Below, piece by piece: positions 52,050 to 61,845 of a stretch of DNA of 64,000 bases; the first letter of the stretch is position 1; each line of letters opens with the position of its first letter. Source of the DNA: an uncultured Bacteroidales bacterium (lineage in GTDB: Bacteria; Bacteroidota; Bacteroidia; Bacteroidales; Muribaculaceae); NCBI GenBank assembly GCA_902768435.1, contig CACXLJ010000005.1, positions 41,104 through 105,103 on the forward strand, in the 5' to 3' direction. The notes beneath the pieces were generated by a model. It did no database searches. It was given only the letters and a program-made list of their open reading frames with translations, and was not told the origin of the DNA. A program made the position numbers and the translations under genes.

Positions 52050-54083
52050 TTAGGCTTTTAAGGCGCGCATGGCGTTGAGGACGGCGAGCACGGTGACGCC
52101 CACATCGGCAAATACCGCCATCCACATGGTGGCAATACCCACGGCGGCAAGCAGCAGCACAGCTACTTTCACGCCAATGGCAAATGCCACATTCTGCCGT
52201 GCAATGCCAAGTGTGCGCCGTGCAATGCGCATGGCGGTGGCAATCTTTGTGGGTTGGTCGTCCATGAGCACCACATCGGCCGCCTCGATGGCAGCATCGC
52301 TTCCCAGTCCGCCCATGGCAATGCCCACATCGGCACGCGCCAGCACAGGTGCATCGTTGATGCCGTCGCCCACAAAGGCAAGGTGTTCGCCATGTGCTTT
52401 TTCGGCCATCATGCGCTCAACATGCGCCACCTTGTCGGCGGGCAGCAGTTCGGCATGGTATTCATCGAGCTTCAGTTGTTTGGCCACTTCGGCTGCGACT
52501 TCGTCGCGGTCGCCAGTGAGCATCACCAAGTGTTTCACGCCATTGTCGCGCAACTGCCCGATGGCAGCGGCGCTGTCGTCCTTGATGCGGTCGTTGATGA
52601 CAATGTGCCCGGCATATTCGCCGTTAATCGCTACATGAATGATGGTGCCTGCATGCGAACAGTCGTGCCACTTGGCACCCACCGACTCCATCATTTTGCT
52701 GTTGCCCACGCACACCACATCGTTGCCCACATGGGCACTGATGCCATGGCCTGCCACCTCGGTAACCTCGGACACTTCGCAGCCATCGGTGGCTTCGTCG
52801 GGAAACGCATTGCGCAGCGCTGTGCCTATGGGATGGGTTGAGAAGTGCTCCACATGAGCGGCCAGGTGCAGCAGGTGTTTCTCGTCGTACTTGTCGGGAT
52901 GCACAGCCGTCACTGCAAACTCGCCGCCAGTGAGCGTTCCCGTCTTGTCAAACACCACTATGCCCGTGCGCGACAACACATCTATATAATTGGCACCTTT
53001 AATAAGGATACCCTTGCGCGATGCACCGCCTATGCCACCAAAGAATGTGAGCGGCACACTGATGACCAGCGCACAAGGGCACGACACTACCAGGAACATC
53101 AGCGCGCGATAGAGCCAGGTGGGAAAAGCTTGGGCAAAGTTACCCGAGAACAGGGGTGGCAACAAGGCAAGTGCCACAGCCGCCAGCACCACAATGGGGG
53201 TGTAGATGCGGGCAAAGCGGGTGATGAATGTCTCGCTTTGCGACTTTTTCTCGCTGGCATGCTCTACCAGGTCGATGATTTTGGCAACGGTGCTTTCGCC
53301 ATAACTCTTGGTAGTGCGCACACTGATGGCCCCCGACAGGTTTACACATCCCGATATCACTTCGTCGTCGGGTGCCGCCTCGCGGGGCACGCTTTCGCCG
53401 GTCAGTGCCACCGTGTTGAGCGAAGTGTTGCCCTCCACAATCATGCCATCGAGCGGAATCTTTTCGCCTGGACGCACCACAATCACCTCGCCCACAGCCA
53501 CTTGCTCGGGCGATACAGTCTCTTCGGCCCCACCTCGCATCACATGGGCCACATCGGGCCGGATGTCCATCAGGTGCGCTATGCTCTCGCGGCTTTTGCC
53601 CTCGGCATATCCCTCAAAAAGTTCGCCCACCTGGAAAAACAGCATCACAAACACTGCCTCGGCAAACTGTGGTTCGGCACCGGGCAGGAATCCGATGCTC
53701 AGTGCGCCAATAGTGGCTATCGACATGAGGAAATGCTCGTTAAAGGCGTCGCCATGCGCCAGTCCCTCGACGGCCTCGAGTAGAGTTCGATGCCCGATGA
53801 GCAGGTAGGGTACAAGATAGATGAGCAGCATTTGCCACAGGGGCAGATTCAGTTTCTTCTCAATCAGCACCGCAGCCGCCAGCAGCACCGCTGTGGCGAT
53901 GATGAGCACCAGCTGCCCACGCAGGCTGCCGTGCTCATGGTGGTGATGCTCATGTTCATGATGATGCTCATGATGCTCCTCGCCATGATGATGGTGACCG
54001 CATGAATGGCAATCGTGAGCATCATGCAGGTGCTCGTGTGGTTCAACTGCTGATTCGTCGTGATGGTGATGATGATGTGCCAT
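52050..54083 (-). CDS. Heavy-metal (Zn/Cd/Co-type) translocating P1B-type ATPase with His-rich N-terminus
   Basis: The protein has 677 residues. The first about 52 residues are almost half His, starting MAHHHHHHDE, and replace the usual CxxC metal-binding domain apart from one CHSC. P-type motifs are the actuator LTGESVP, the metal-site helix SCPCAL, phosphorylation DKTGTLT, the P1B-type HP dipeptide THPIG, TGDRDEVAAEVA and GDGINDAPVL. It likely exports zinc, cadmium or cobalt. It is last in a same-strand run with PBP1A, nadB and the alpha/beta hydrolase (34 bp upstream). No metalloregulator is adjacent. Confidence 0.92.
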   Translation of the reverse strand: MAHHHHHHDESAVEPHEHLHDAHDCHSCGHHHHGEEHHEHHHEHEHHHHEHGSLRGQLVLIIATAVLLAAAVLIEKKLNLPLWQMLLIYLVPYLLIGHRTLLEAVEGLAHGDAFNEHFLMSIATIGALSIGFLPGAEPQFAEAVFVMLFFQVGELFEGYAEGKSRESIAHLMDIRPDVAHVMRGGAEETVSPEQVAVGEVIVVRPGEKIPLDGMIVEGNTSLNTVALTGESVPREAAPDDEVISGCVNLSGAISVRTTKSYGESTVAKIIDLVEHASEKKSQSETFITRFARIYTPIVVLAAVALALLPPLFSGNFAQAFPTWLYRALMFLVVSCPCALVISVPLTFFGGIGGASRKGILIKGANYIDVLSRTGIVVFDKTGTLTGGEFAVTAVHPDKYDEKHLLHLAAHVEHFSTHPIGTALRNAFPDEATDGCEVSEVTEVAGHGISAHVGNDVVCVGNSKMMESVGAKWHDCSHAGTIIHVAINGEYAGHIVINDRIKDDSAAAIGQLRDNGVKHLVMLTGDRDEVAAEVAKQLKLDEYHAELLPADKVAHVERMMAEKAHGEHLAFVGDGINDAPVLARADVGIAMGGLGSDAAIEAADVVLMDDQPTKIATAMRIARRTLGIARQNVAFAIGVKVAVLLLAAVGIATMWMAVFADVGVTVLAVLNAMRALKA

Positions 54084-54117
54084 ATTGTGTGATTATGCTT
54101 TCATGATACTGCTTGTT

Positions 54118-55476
54118 TCAGCGTTTTTTGATAACCTTCTGCAGCCATTGGGCCATGTCGGCAAGCACCTGTGGAGCCATGCTCTCGGTTATTTGTCCAT
54201 AGGCCATGCTGCCGGCACGGTTCTCGCATGTCTGGAACAAGTGATTGAGTCGGTCATACTGCTTCACCTCGGCTTGCTTCACAAGTTTTCTGATGAGGGC
54301 AAGATTCTCGGCGGCAGCCACTTGCGAGTCCCATGCACCATTCAGTGCCAGCATGGGGCACTTGATTTTCTTGAGATAGGGCATCGGGTCCATCTTGACC
54401 ATAGCCACATAGGCTGGCGAGGTGAGTACAGGAATCTGGTTGCGGAATTGAGGATTATCGCCCAGCATCGATTGCAATTGAGTGCGCAGCGAGACAATGT
54501 CCTTGCTCTCGTCGATGGTGGTGAACAGGTTGGTAATCATATCCTTCATTTCAGCGGGTGCTTCAATGCCCTGCGTTTCCATAATCATCATGTTTTGGGC
54601 AATCATCAAGTCCTTGCCTTTGAGTGCGGGGCCGGCGAGCGACACGATAAACGACACCTCCTTGGGATATTCTGCAGCATTGATCATGGCAATGAGTCCG
54701 CCCTCACTGTGGCCAATGATGCCCACTTTCGAGGCATCGATGTCGGCACGGTTGCGCAGGTAGCGCACACCTGCCAAGGCATCTTGTGCAAGGTCAAGGG
54801 TGGTTTCATAACCCGTAGCAATGCTCGAACGGCCCACACCGCGGTCATCGTAGCGCAGCACGGCAATGCCCTGGCGGGTGAGGTAGTCGGCAATGAGCAA
54901 GAAGGGTTTGTGCTCCATGATGGTCTCGTTGCGGTCTTGCGGGCCGCTGCCCGTTACCAGCACCACGGCCGGATGCTTGGTGCCTTGTTCTGGCAGCGTG
55001 AGGGTACCGGCGAGGGTCACCTTGTCATGCCCGAAGGTCACTTCTTCCTGCTTGTATGGGAAGGGTGGCTGCGGTTCCTGCGGCCGTTCATTGCCTTTGT
55101 CTTTGTCCTTAGCCTCGATGCGACTCAACTCCAGCGACGGCGACATGCCGTTCTGCTGAAAGGTACCCACTATGGTCTGTTTTTCGGCATCGTAGCGACC
55201 ACTATATTTGACGGCGCCATCGCCCGCCTCAACGAGCAGTTCGTCATCGTTCACCACCACCTTGCTACAGGGTATGCCTTGCACTTTCTGGTCGGGTGAG
55301 TCTATGGTGGCACTGTAGGTGCCATCGCTATTCTTCTCGATGTTGAACACTAGGCGCAATTCCACGCCCACATTCAAGGTGCCGCCCCACGACCCCTCGA
55401 AGAGCGGGTTGGCTTGTGCAACAAGGGCCAACGATGCCACGAGCACCATCAGCGTTAGCAAAAATCTTCTTGTCAT
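54118..55476 (-). CDS. Secreted alpha/beta hydrolase with N-terminal lipocalin-like domain
   Basis: The protein has 452 residues with a signal peptide (LLTLMVLVASLALVAQ). An N-terminal beta domain (SWGGTLNVGVELRLVFNIEKN to YDAEKQTIVGTFQQNG) is followed by an alpha/beta hydrolase: PAVVLVTGSGPQDRNETIMEHKPF, GIAVLRYDDRGVGRS, nucleophile GHSEGGLIA, CPMLALNGAWDSQV and late His in LNHLFQ. This architecture is common in Bacteroidota and annotated as peptidase or esterase; the substrate is unknown. It is 11 bp from the nadB stop, so probably co-transcribed. Confidence 0.87.
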   Translation of the reverse strand: MTRRFLLTLMVLVASLALVAQANPLFEGSWGGTLNVGVELRLVFNIEKNSDGTYSATIDSPDQKVQGIPCSKVVVNDDELLVEAGDGAVKYSGRYDAEKQTIVGTFQQNGMSPSLELSRIEAKDKDKGNERPQEPQPPFPYKQEEVTFGHDKVTLAGTLTLPEQGTKHPAVVLVTGSGPQDRNETIMEHKPFLLIADYLTRQGIAVLRYDDRGVGRSSIATGYETTLDLAQDALAGVRYLRNRADIDASKVGIIGHSEGGLIAMINAAEYPKEVSFIVSLAGPALKGKDLMIAQNMMIMETQGIEAPAEMKDMITNLFTTIDESKDIVSLRTQLQSMLGDNPQFRNQIPVLTSPAYVAMVKMDPMPYLKKIKCPMLALNGAWDSQVAAAENLALIRKLVKQAEVKQYDRLNHLFQTCENRAGSMAYGQITESMAPQVLADMAQWLQKVIKKR

Positions 55477-55487
55477 AGGAAAAACAG

Positions 55488-57080
55488 TTAAAGTTTCAAG
55501 TCGTCTTCGCTTTTGGGTGCGGGCGGGTAGTCGAGGGTGTAATGCAGTCCTCGACTCTCTTTGCGTTCCTTAGCTTGGCGCATAATCAGATAGCCCACAT
55601 TAATGATGTTGCGAAGTTCGCAAATGCGTCGCGACACCTTGCTCTCTTTAAAGAGTTTCTCAGTTTCTTGATAGAGAATGTCGAGACGGTTCCAGGCACG
55701 GTCGAGTCGCAAATTGCTACGCACAATGCCCACATAGGAGCTCATGATTTCTCCCACTTCTTTCTCGCTCTGGCTAATGAGCACCATTTCCTCGGGGTGC
55801 TGCGTGCCTTCGTCGTTCCACTCGGGAATGTCCTCACGGAAGTCGAAGTGCTTGATGCTCTCCTTGGCATGTTCGGCGGCTGCCTCGGCATAGACTACCG
55901 CCTCGATGAGCGAGTTGCTTGCCAGGCGGTTGCCGCCGTGCAGACCCGTGCACGAGCACTCGCCCACGGCAAAGAGCCGCTTGATTGACGAGCGTGCTTT
56001 CAGGTCAACCTTGATGCCGCCACACAGGTAGTGAGCAGCCGGCACTACGGGTATGTAGTCCTTGGTGATATCGATGCCCAGTTCCAGACAATGCTTGTAG
56101 ATGTTGGGGAAGTGGTGTTTGGTCTCTTCGGGATCTTTGTGCGTCACATCGAGGAACACATGGTCCTCGCCACGCTGCTTCATCTCGCTGTCGATGGCGC
56201 GTGCCACCACATCGCGTGGGGCAAGCGACAGGCGCGGGTCATACTTCTGCATGAATTCCTCTCCAGCCAGGTTGCGCAGCACGGCGCCATAGCCGCGCAT
56301 AGCCTCGGTAATGAGGAAAGCGGGGCGGTCGCCGGGGTGATACAGGGCGGTGGGATGGAACTGAATGAATTCCATGTCCTTCACCGTTCCTTTGGCACGA
56401 TAAACCATAGCAATGCCGTCGCCTGTGGCAATGAGCGGATTGGTGGTGGTCTGGTACACCGAACCCACGCCGCCAGTCGCCATGAGCGTCACGCGCGAAA
56501 GGAAAGTGTTCACCTTGCCCGTTTCCTGGTTGAGCACATAGGCACCATAGCACTCGATGCCCGATGTGCGGCGCGTCACAATCTTGCCCAGATGGTGCTG
56601 GGTGAGAATTTCGACGGCAAAGTGGTTGTCGAAGATGTCGATGTTCTTGTGGGCGCGCACTGCCTTAACGAGCGAGGTCTGTATCTCATGCCCCGTGTTG
56701 TCGGCGTGGTGCAGGATGCGGAACTCAGAGTGTCCGCCTTCGCGGTGCAGGTCGAACTCGCCTTTCTCGTTCTTGTCAAATTCCACGCCCCACTTGATGA
56801 GTTCCCGAATCTGTGCAGGGCCTTGTGTTACCACCTGCTTCACAGCCTCGGGGTCGCTAAGCCAGTCGCCTGCCACCATGGTGTCGTGAATGTGTTTCTC
56901 GAAGTTATCCACCTCAAGATTAGTCACTGCTGCCACACCGCCTTGAGCCAGGTCGGTATTGGCCTCTTCGAGCGAACTCTTGCATATCAGCGCCACAGAT
57001 CCGGTCTCGGCCACCTTGAGTGCAAAACTCATGCCGGCCACGCCTGAGCCTATGATGAGATAATCGTATTTAAATACCAT
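55488..57080 (-). CDS. nadB: L-aspartate oxidase
   Basis: The protein has 530 residues. Start MVFKYDYLIIGSGVAGMSFALKV supplies the FAD-binding GxGxxG. Family motifs are SSLEEANTDLAQGGVAAV, HREGGHSEFRILHHADNTG, MEFIQFHPTALYHPG, VPAAHYLCGGI and GECSCTGLHGGNRLASNSLIEAVVYAE. It oxidises aspartate to iminoaspartate, the first step of NAD synthesis, and can use fumarate as acceptor in anaerobes. I chose 57080; the longer upstream frame overlaps the PBP1A gene. nadA and nadC are not next to it. It lies 25 bp from the PBP1A gene. Confidence 0.94.
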   Translation of the reverse strand: MVFKYDYLIIGSGVAGMSFALKVAETGSVALICKSSLEEANTDLAQGGVAAVTNLEVDNFEKHIHDTMVAGDWLSDPEAVKQVVTQGPAQIRELIKWGVEFDKNEKGEFDLHREGGHSEFRILHHADNTGHEIQTSLVKAVRAHKNIDIFDNHFAVEILTQHHLGKIVTRRTSGIECYGAYVLNQETGKVNTFLSRVTLMATGGVGSVYQTTTNPLIATGDGIAMVYRAKGTVKDMEFIQFHPTALYHPGDRPAFLITEAMRGYGAVLRNLAGEEFMQKYDPRLSLAPRDVVARAIDSEMKQRGEDHVFLDVTHKDPEETKHHFPNIYKHCLELGIDITKDYIPVVPAAHYLCGGIKVDLKARSSIKRLFAVGECSCTGLHGGNRLASNSLIEAVVYAEAAAEHAKESIKHFDFREDIPEWNDEGTQHPEEMVLISQSEKEVGEIMSSYVGIVRSNLRLDRAWNRLDILYQETEKLFKESKVSRRICELRNIINVGYLIMRQAKERKESRGLHYTLDYPPAPKSEDDLKL

Positions 57081-57105
57081 AATATCGTTGTTTTCTAAAG
57101 GGTTG

Positions 57106-59769
57106 TTATATCGTTTTGGGTTCGGTTGCATGAGGTTTGTTGGGCTCTGGAACAGGCTTTTGCTGTTGTGAGGGCGCCTGCTGGCGCGGTGGCACAGCCT
57201 GCTTGTTGCCCTGTGGAGCATTGGCAGGAACATCGGGGCTAGAAACTGGAGCCTCGGGGTCGTCGTACTGCATCGATTCGCCGCCATCCTCAGGTACACC
57301 TAAGTTGAGCGAATCGCCTTCATAGTCATCAAGGTAGTAGAACGAGCTGTCTTCAAACTCATATTCCTCCAGCGCAGGCATGTAGTCGCAGTTATACTCG
57401 CTTTCGCTGATGCCAATGTTCTTGAAGTGCCCCTCTACCAGCGGACGCAACTGCGCATCGTCCCACACTTTCTGGAAGAAGGCGCCGCACACGGGCAGTG
57501 CCGTGCGGCTGCCCTGGCCCAACTTGCCGGTGCGGAAGTGGATGGAGCGGTACTCGCCGCCAACCCACACGCCCGCCACGAGATGTGGCGATACGCCCAC
57601 AAACCAGGCATCGCTGTGGTTGTTGCTCGTGCCAGTCTTGCCGCCAAAGTCGGTCTTGCCACCTCCGTAGGCACTCGAGTAGCGGCCCACAAAGCGGTTC
57701 AGACTCATCGAGGTGGCGCCAGGGTCGGTGGTGCCGGCAATGAGCATGCGCTGCATGAGGTAGGCACTGCGTGCCGTGATGGCCTGATGCTTCTCGGTAT
57801 ATTCCTTGTAATTGTAAATCTCGGTCTCGCTACCGTCGGGCTCCACGCGCACAATGCGCGAAACCAGCACAGGCGGACGCTGCCAGCCTCCGGCGGCCAC
57901 CGTGGCATAGGCGTCGACCAGTTCCAGCAAGTTCACATCCATGGCACCCAGACACAGCGACGGTTTCGCCTCCTTGGCCATGTCGGGCCGCAAGGGCGAC
58001 TTGATGCCCATCTCATAGGCGGTGGTCTCCACGCGATTCATGCCCACGGCGGGGTCGGTGCCCACTTGCACCGATATGCTGTTGATACTTTGCACAAAGG
58101 CCTGTCGCAGCGTCATGTCGGCATTGGTGAAGCGACCATTGGCATTGTGAGGAGCATAATCTTCCATTTCGCGCTTCTGCTCGTTATAGACGGGCATGCT
58201 GATGTAATGGTCCTTATAGCGTGTGCACGGATTCATGCCCACCTCCATGGCTGCTGTATAGACAAACAACTTGAAAGTGGAACCCGGCTGACGCATCGAC
58301 TTCACCTTGTCGTATTTCCAGGTGTTAAAGTCGATGTCGCCCACCCAGGCCTTCACGAAGCCAGTGCGCGGGTCCATCGCCACCAGACCTGCATGCATGA
58401 ACTTGAGCGCATAGCGAATGGAGTCCATCGAACTCATCTCTTCCTCCTTGTAACCGCCCACAATCTTGCCCGTCTTCGGGTCGCGTTGATACTCGAACAG
58501 CTGCATCTTGTGTGGCTGGTTCATGTAGTACATGACCGAGTCGTTATTGTTGGGGAATCGTGCTTCCAGTTGCTTGTACACCTCGGTGCGTGACGCCACA
58601 TCTTCCAGGAAGTTCGGAATGATCTGGAAGTGCTCGTCGATCCAGAAATCCTGACTGCCCCAGTGGTGGTTGAACGACTGCTGAATCTGATACATCTGCT
58701 CCACAACGGCCTCCTCGGCATACTTCTGCATGCGCGAGTCGAGTGTGGTGTAGATTTTCAGACCGTCGGTTTCAAAGTCAACCCCGTTGGCCTCGCACCA
58801 GTCGCGCATTTCCTCTTTCACCGCTTCCTTGAAGTAGAGCGCCTTGTCGTTGTCGGGGCGCTCCACATTGAATTTCAGTTCAATGGGAATCTGCGAGATC
58901 GAGTCGAATTGCGCCTTAGTCAGGTGGTTGTGGGTGTACATGTTGTGCAGCACCACATTGCGGCGCTTCAAGCTGTTCTTGGGGTTCTGCTTGGGATTGT
59001 AGGCCGATGTAGCCTTCAGCAGGCCCACCAGCACGGCACACTGCTCGGTGTTCAGACTGTCGGGCGAGGTGTTAAAATAGGTGCGGGCCGCCGTCTTGAT
59101 GCCGAACGAGTTGTTGCCGAAATCTACCGTGTTGGCATACATGGTGAGAATCTCCTTCTTGTCATAGAAGATTTCAATCTCGGTGGCAAGTATCCACTCC
59201 TTGGTCTTGGAGATGAGGATGCCCAAGCCCGGTATCTTGCCCAGCAGGCCGGTAGAGTACTTGGTGCGCACCTTGAACATGTTTTTCACCAGCTGTTGCG
59301 TGATGGTGCTCGCGCCACGCGACTTGCCGTGCATCACATTGTCCTTTACTGCCGCCAGCACACCGCCATAGTCGATGCCGTGGTGCGAATAAAAGCGCTC
59401 GTCTTCGGTATCGATGAGTGCATCGAAGAAGACGGGCGCAATTTCTTCATATTTCACCGGGGTGCGGTTCTCGCTGTAGTACTTGCCCAGCAATTCGCCG
59501 TCGGCACTGTAGATGTACGACGCGTTGTTGGTTTTGGGATGCATGATTTCGCTGATCGATGGCGACTTGCCAAACAGCCACAGGAAATTGATGCTCACTG
59601 CTATCACAAACAGCAGTACACACACCACAAAAGTGCCCAGTCCCGACAGTAACTTGATGTACCACGGACGGCCTTTGAAAATGCCTTTATACCATTGCCA
59701 GAAACTATGGTTCCAGCGTTTTAGCCGGCTCCATGTTCGCTTGAGCCAGCCCGATTTGTTTTTAGCCAT
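57106..59769 (-). CDS. Penicillin-binding protein 1A (bifunctional transglycosylase/transpeptidase)
   Basis: The protein has 887 residues. A basic cytosolic N-terminus is followed by one helix (LLSGLGTFVVCVLLFVIAVSINFLWLF). The GT51 domain has the catalytic Glu in DTEDERFYSHHG and GASTITQQLVKN. The transpeptidase domain has SxxK as PGSTFKL, SxN as QSINSI, and KTGT as GGKTGTSNNHSDAWFVG. The C-terminal 100 residues are a disordered, acidic then Pro/Gln-rich tail. It polymerises and crosslinks peptidoglycan. The start is MAKNKSGW; an ATG 9 bp upstream is less likely. It leads the PBP1A-nadB-hydrolase-ATPase run. Confidence 0.94.
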   Translation of the reverse strand: MAKNKSGWLKRTWSRLKRWNHSFWQWYKGIFKGRPWYIKLLSGLGTFVVCVLLFVIAVSINFLWLFGKSPSISEIMHPKTNNASYIYSADGELLGKYYSENRTPVKYEEIAPVFFDALIDTEDERFYSHHGIDYGGVLAAVKDNVMHGKSRGASTITQQLVKNMFKVRTKYSTGLLGKIPGLGILISKTKEWILATEIEIFYDKKEILTMYANTVDFGNNSFGIKTAARTYFNTSPDSLNTEQCAVLVGLLKATSAYNPKQNPKNSLKRRNVVLHNMYTHNHLTKAQFDSISQIPIELKFNVERPDNDKALYFKEAVKEEMRDWCEANGVDFETDGLKIYTTLDSRMQKYAEEAVVEQMYQIQQSFNHHWGSQDFWIDEHFQIIPNFLEDVASRTEVYKQLEARFPNNNDSVMYYMNQPHKMQLFEYQRDPKTGKIVGGYKEEEMSSMDSIRYALKFMHAGLVAMDPRTGFVKAWVGDIDFNTWKYDKVKSMRQPGSTFKLFVYTAAMEVGMNPCTRYKDHYISMPVYNEQKREMEDYAPHNANGRFTNADMTLRQAFVQSINSISVQVGTDPAVGMNRVETTAYEMGIKSPLRPDMAKEAKPSLCLGAMDVNLLELVDAYATVAAGGWQRPPVLVSRIVRVEPDGSETEIYNYKEYTEKHQAITARSAYLMQRMLIAGTTDPGATSMSLNRFVGRYSSAYGGGKTDFGGKTGTSNNHSDAWFVGVSPHLVAGVWVGGEYRSIHFRTGKLGQGSRTALPVCGAFFQKVWDDAQLRPLVEGHFKNIGISESEYNCDYMPALEEYEFEDSSFYYLDDYEGDSLNLGVPEDGGESMQYDDPEAPVSSPDVPANAPQGNKQAVPPRQQAPSQQQKPVPEPNKPHATEPKTI

Positions 59770-59794
59770 TGCATGCAAGGTTAGTTAACCATTG

Positions 59795-59802
59795 CAAAAG
59801 TA
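59795..59802 (-). promoter_or_regulatory. -7 promoter element (TACTTTTG) for the PBP1A operon
   Basis: The reverse-strand match to TAnnTTTG lies 26 bp upstream of the start. Confidence 0.55.
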
Positions 59803-59862
59803 ATCATTTACTCGTGGTTTTGGTACTTTTTTTGGTGAAAATGTACTAAAATCGCACTTTTT

Positions 59863-61161
59863 TCAAAGTCCAAAGGCATTTTTCAGGATTTCGACATGGT
59901 CAAGTTTCTCCCAAGTGAACAGTTCCACATCCATAGTGAGGTCGCCCTCGTACTTCGATGTGAAGTGTTTCGTCACCACTTTAGGTGTGCGGCCCATGTG
60001 CCCGTAGGCGGCTGTTTCTTCATAGATGGGATAACGCAGTTTGAGCCGTTGCTCAATGGCATGTGGGCGCATGTCGAAGATGCTTTGCAATATGCCGGCT
60101 ATCTCGCTGTCGGTCTGTTTCACATGGCTCGTGCCGTAGGTGTTCACATAGAAGCTCACTGGATCGGCCTTGCCTATGGCATAAGAAATTTGCACCAGCA
60201 TCTCATCGGCAATGCCGGCAGCCACCGCGTTCTTGGCAATGTGGCGTGCGGCGTAGGCAGCACTGCGGTCCACCTTGCTCGGGTCTTTGCCGCTAAAGGC
60301 GCCACCACCGTGGGCTCCGCGGCCGCCATAGGTATCTACAATGATTTTACGGCCCGTGAGGCCTGTGTCGCCGTGAGGTCCGCCTATCACAAACTTGCCT
60401 GTGGGGTTCACGTGCAGTATCATCTGGTCGTCGAACAGTGCTCGCTCCTCTTCTTTCACACGGCGCAGCACTCGTGGCAGCAGCACCGTCTCCATGTCGT
60501 GGCGAATGCGCTCAAGCATCTCGTCGTCGGCGCGCTTTTGCGCCTCGTCGCTCTTGTCCTCGGGCTTGATGAACTCGTCGTGCTGGGTGCTTATCACAAT
60601 GGTGTGGATGCGCACGGGTTTGTGCGTCACGCTGTCGTACTCCACCGTCACCTGACTCTTGGCGTCGGGACGCAGGTAGGGCAGCAGTTTGCCCTTGCGC
60701 AACTCGGCGAGTTCGCGCATGATGAGGTGCGCCAGACTCAACGAGAGTGGCATCAGGTCGGGCGTCTCGTTGCACGCGTAGCCGAACATCATGCCCTGGT
60801 CGCCTGCACCCTGCTCTTCAATCTTGTCGCGCTCCACGCCGCGGTTAATGTCGGGCGACTGCTCATGCAGGGCCGAGAGCACGCCGCAGGCATCGGCGTC
60901 GAACTTGAATTCGCTCTTCGTGTAGCCAATCTTCGATATCACCTGACGCGTCACATCCATCAGGTCGATGTAGGCATTCGATTTCACTTCGCCGGCCACA
61001 ATCACTTGGCCGGTAGTCACCATTGTTTCACAAGCCACCTTCGACTGCGGGTCGTAGGCGAGAAACTGATCCAGAATGGCATCGCTAATCTGGTCGGCCA
61101 CCTTGTCGGGGTGTCCCTCCGAAACCGATTCGGATGTAAACAAATAATTCTTTTTTTCCAT
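59863..61161 (-). CDS. metK: S-adenosylmethionine synthase
   Basis: The protein has 432 residues. It starts [23 protein letters not shown]. Signature motifs [12 protein letters not shown], the [24 protein letters not shown] stretch, [22 protein letters not shown] and TYGTSHV are all present. It makes SAM from methionine and ATP. It is longer than E. coli MetK (384) by loop insertions normal in Bacteroidota. It is alone, with a consensus promoter about 180 bp upstream; I could not recognise a known SAM riboswitch in the leader. Confidence 0.96.
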   Translation of the reverse strand: MEKKNYLFTSESVSEGHPDKVADQISDAILDQFLAYDPQSKVACETMVTTGQVIVAGEVKSNAYIDLMDVTRQVISKIGYTKSEFKFDADACGVLSALHEQSPDINRGVERDKIEEQGAGDQGMMFGYACNETPDLMPLSLSLAHLIMRELAELRKGKLLPYLRPDAKSQVTVEYDSVTHKPVRIHTIVISTQHDEFIKPEDKSDEAQKRADDEMLERIRHDMETVLLPRVLRRVKEEERALFDDQMILHVNPTGKFVIGGPHGDTGLTGRKIIVDTYGGRGAHGGGAFSGKDPSKVDRSAAYAARHIAKNAVAAGIADEMLVQISYAIGKADPVSFYVNTYGTSHVKQTDSEIAGILQSIFDMRPHAIEQRLKLRYPIYEETAAYGHMGRTPKVVTKHFTSKYEGDLTMDVELFTWEKLDHVEILKNAFGL

Positions 61162-61338
61162 AAAGCATTAAAAAATTAATTATTAATAATTTATGAAAAA
61201 ATTTTTCCGCTCTTTGTCATCTGCATTGAAAAAGAACGCTAATTGTGCTGTGAAAGGTTGAGGGAAGTCTTCGCAGTTTTAGCATTTTTTCAAGTGGTTG
61301 CAAGCAGCCAAATTTTTCCACCGTGTTTTATTTCGCTG

Positions 61339-61369
61339 CAAAGGTAAGCACTTTTTCATAATTTCTCAA
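61339..61369 (-). promoter_or_regulatory. Promoter of metK
   Basis: Reverse-strand TTGA (61369-61366), 19-bp spacer, TACCTTTG (61346-61339). The leader would be about 170 nt. Confidence 0.65.
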
Positions 61370-61528
61370 TGATTCTGCACTTCTTTTTTTGAAAATAGGC
61401 CTAACCACCACATATTTCATCTAATAATTCGTATTCATCAGATTAATCTGTAGTAGTTTAAAATACCGCGCACCGCGCGGCTTTTCGAGGCTCCTTTTTG
61501 TGCTTTTTGAGAGAACTACGAAGGACTC

Positions 61529-61596
61529 GAGGAAGTTTTGCAACAAGAGTAGAGCGAAGCGAAGTATGTGGTTGCGAAGCCAGCAAAACCTTCCTC
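61529..61596. other. Structured intergenic sequence with 13-bp inverted repeat
   Basis: GAGGAAGTTTTGC (61529-61541) pairs with GCAAAACCTTCCTC (61583-61596), with one bulge and further CAAC/GTTG pairing inside. The surrounding stretch 61374-61795 has no gene. It could be a small RNA, a relic or a REP-like element. Confidence 0.4.
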
Positions 61597-61770
61597 AGCA
61601 TCTTCCACGCGTCGTCAAAATCAGATTAATCAATAGTTTTTTTGAGGAGAATGGGTCTGAAATGGGGTATAAATGGGGGTGGAAATTGACAGGGAAAACC
61701 AATGTGTATTGTTAAAAAATACTATTCATTGAGAGTCATGGGATTGCAGAGTGTTAAAGGCCTTCTGAAA

Positions 61771-61803
61771 TTTGGCGCGTTTTTTAAAGTTTTCATATCT
61801 TTG
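61771..61803 (+). promoter_or_regulatory. Promoter of the BspA-dockerin gene
   Basis: TTTG (61771-61774), 21-bp spacer, TATCTTTG (61796-61803). It lies upstream of the ATG at 61846 and rules out the longer upstream start at 61702. Confidence 0.7.
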
Positions 61804-61845
61804 CATAAATCAATTGACATAATAACGCAAAAAACAATACTTATC

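Noticed and set aside
51781..52053. Forward-strand 90-codon frame after the lipoprotein gene
   Set aside because: It is made of terminator plus the 33-bp tandem repeat (FATFRKxFAGV units) and shows no gene-like start region.
61162..61338. SAM riboswitch in the metK leader
   Set aside because: I could not find the conserved stems of SAM-I or SAM-II by eye. The leader is long enough, so a covariance-model scan would be decisive.
61702..61845. Longer start of the BspA-dockerin gene at 61702
   Set aside because: It precedes the consensus promoter at 61771-61803 and would bury the signal peptide. ATG 61846 fits both.
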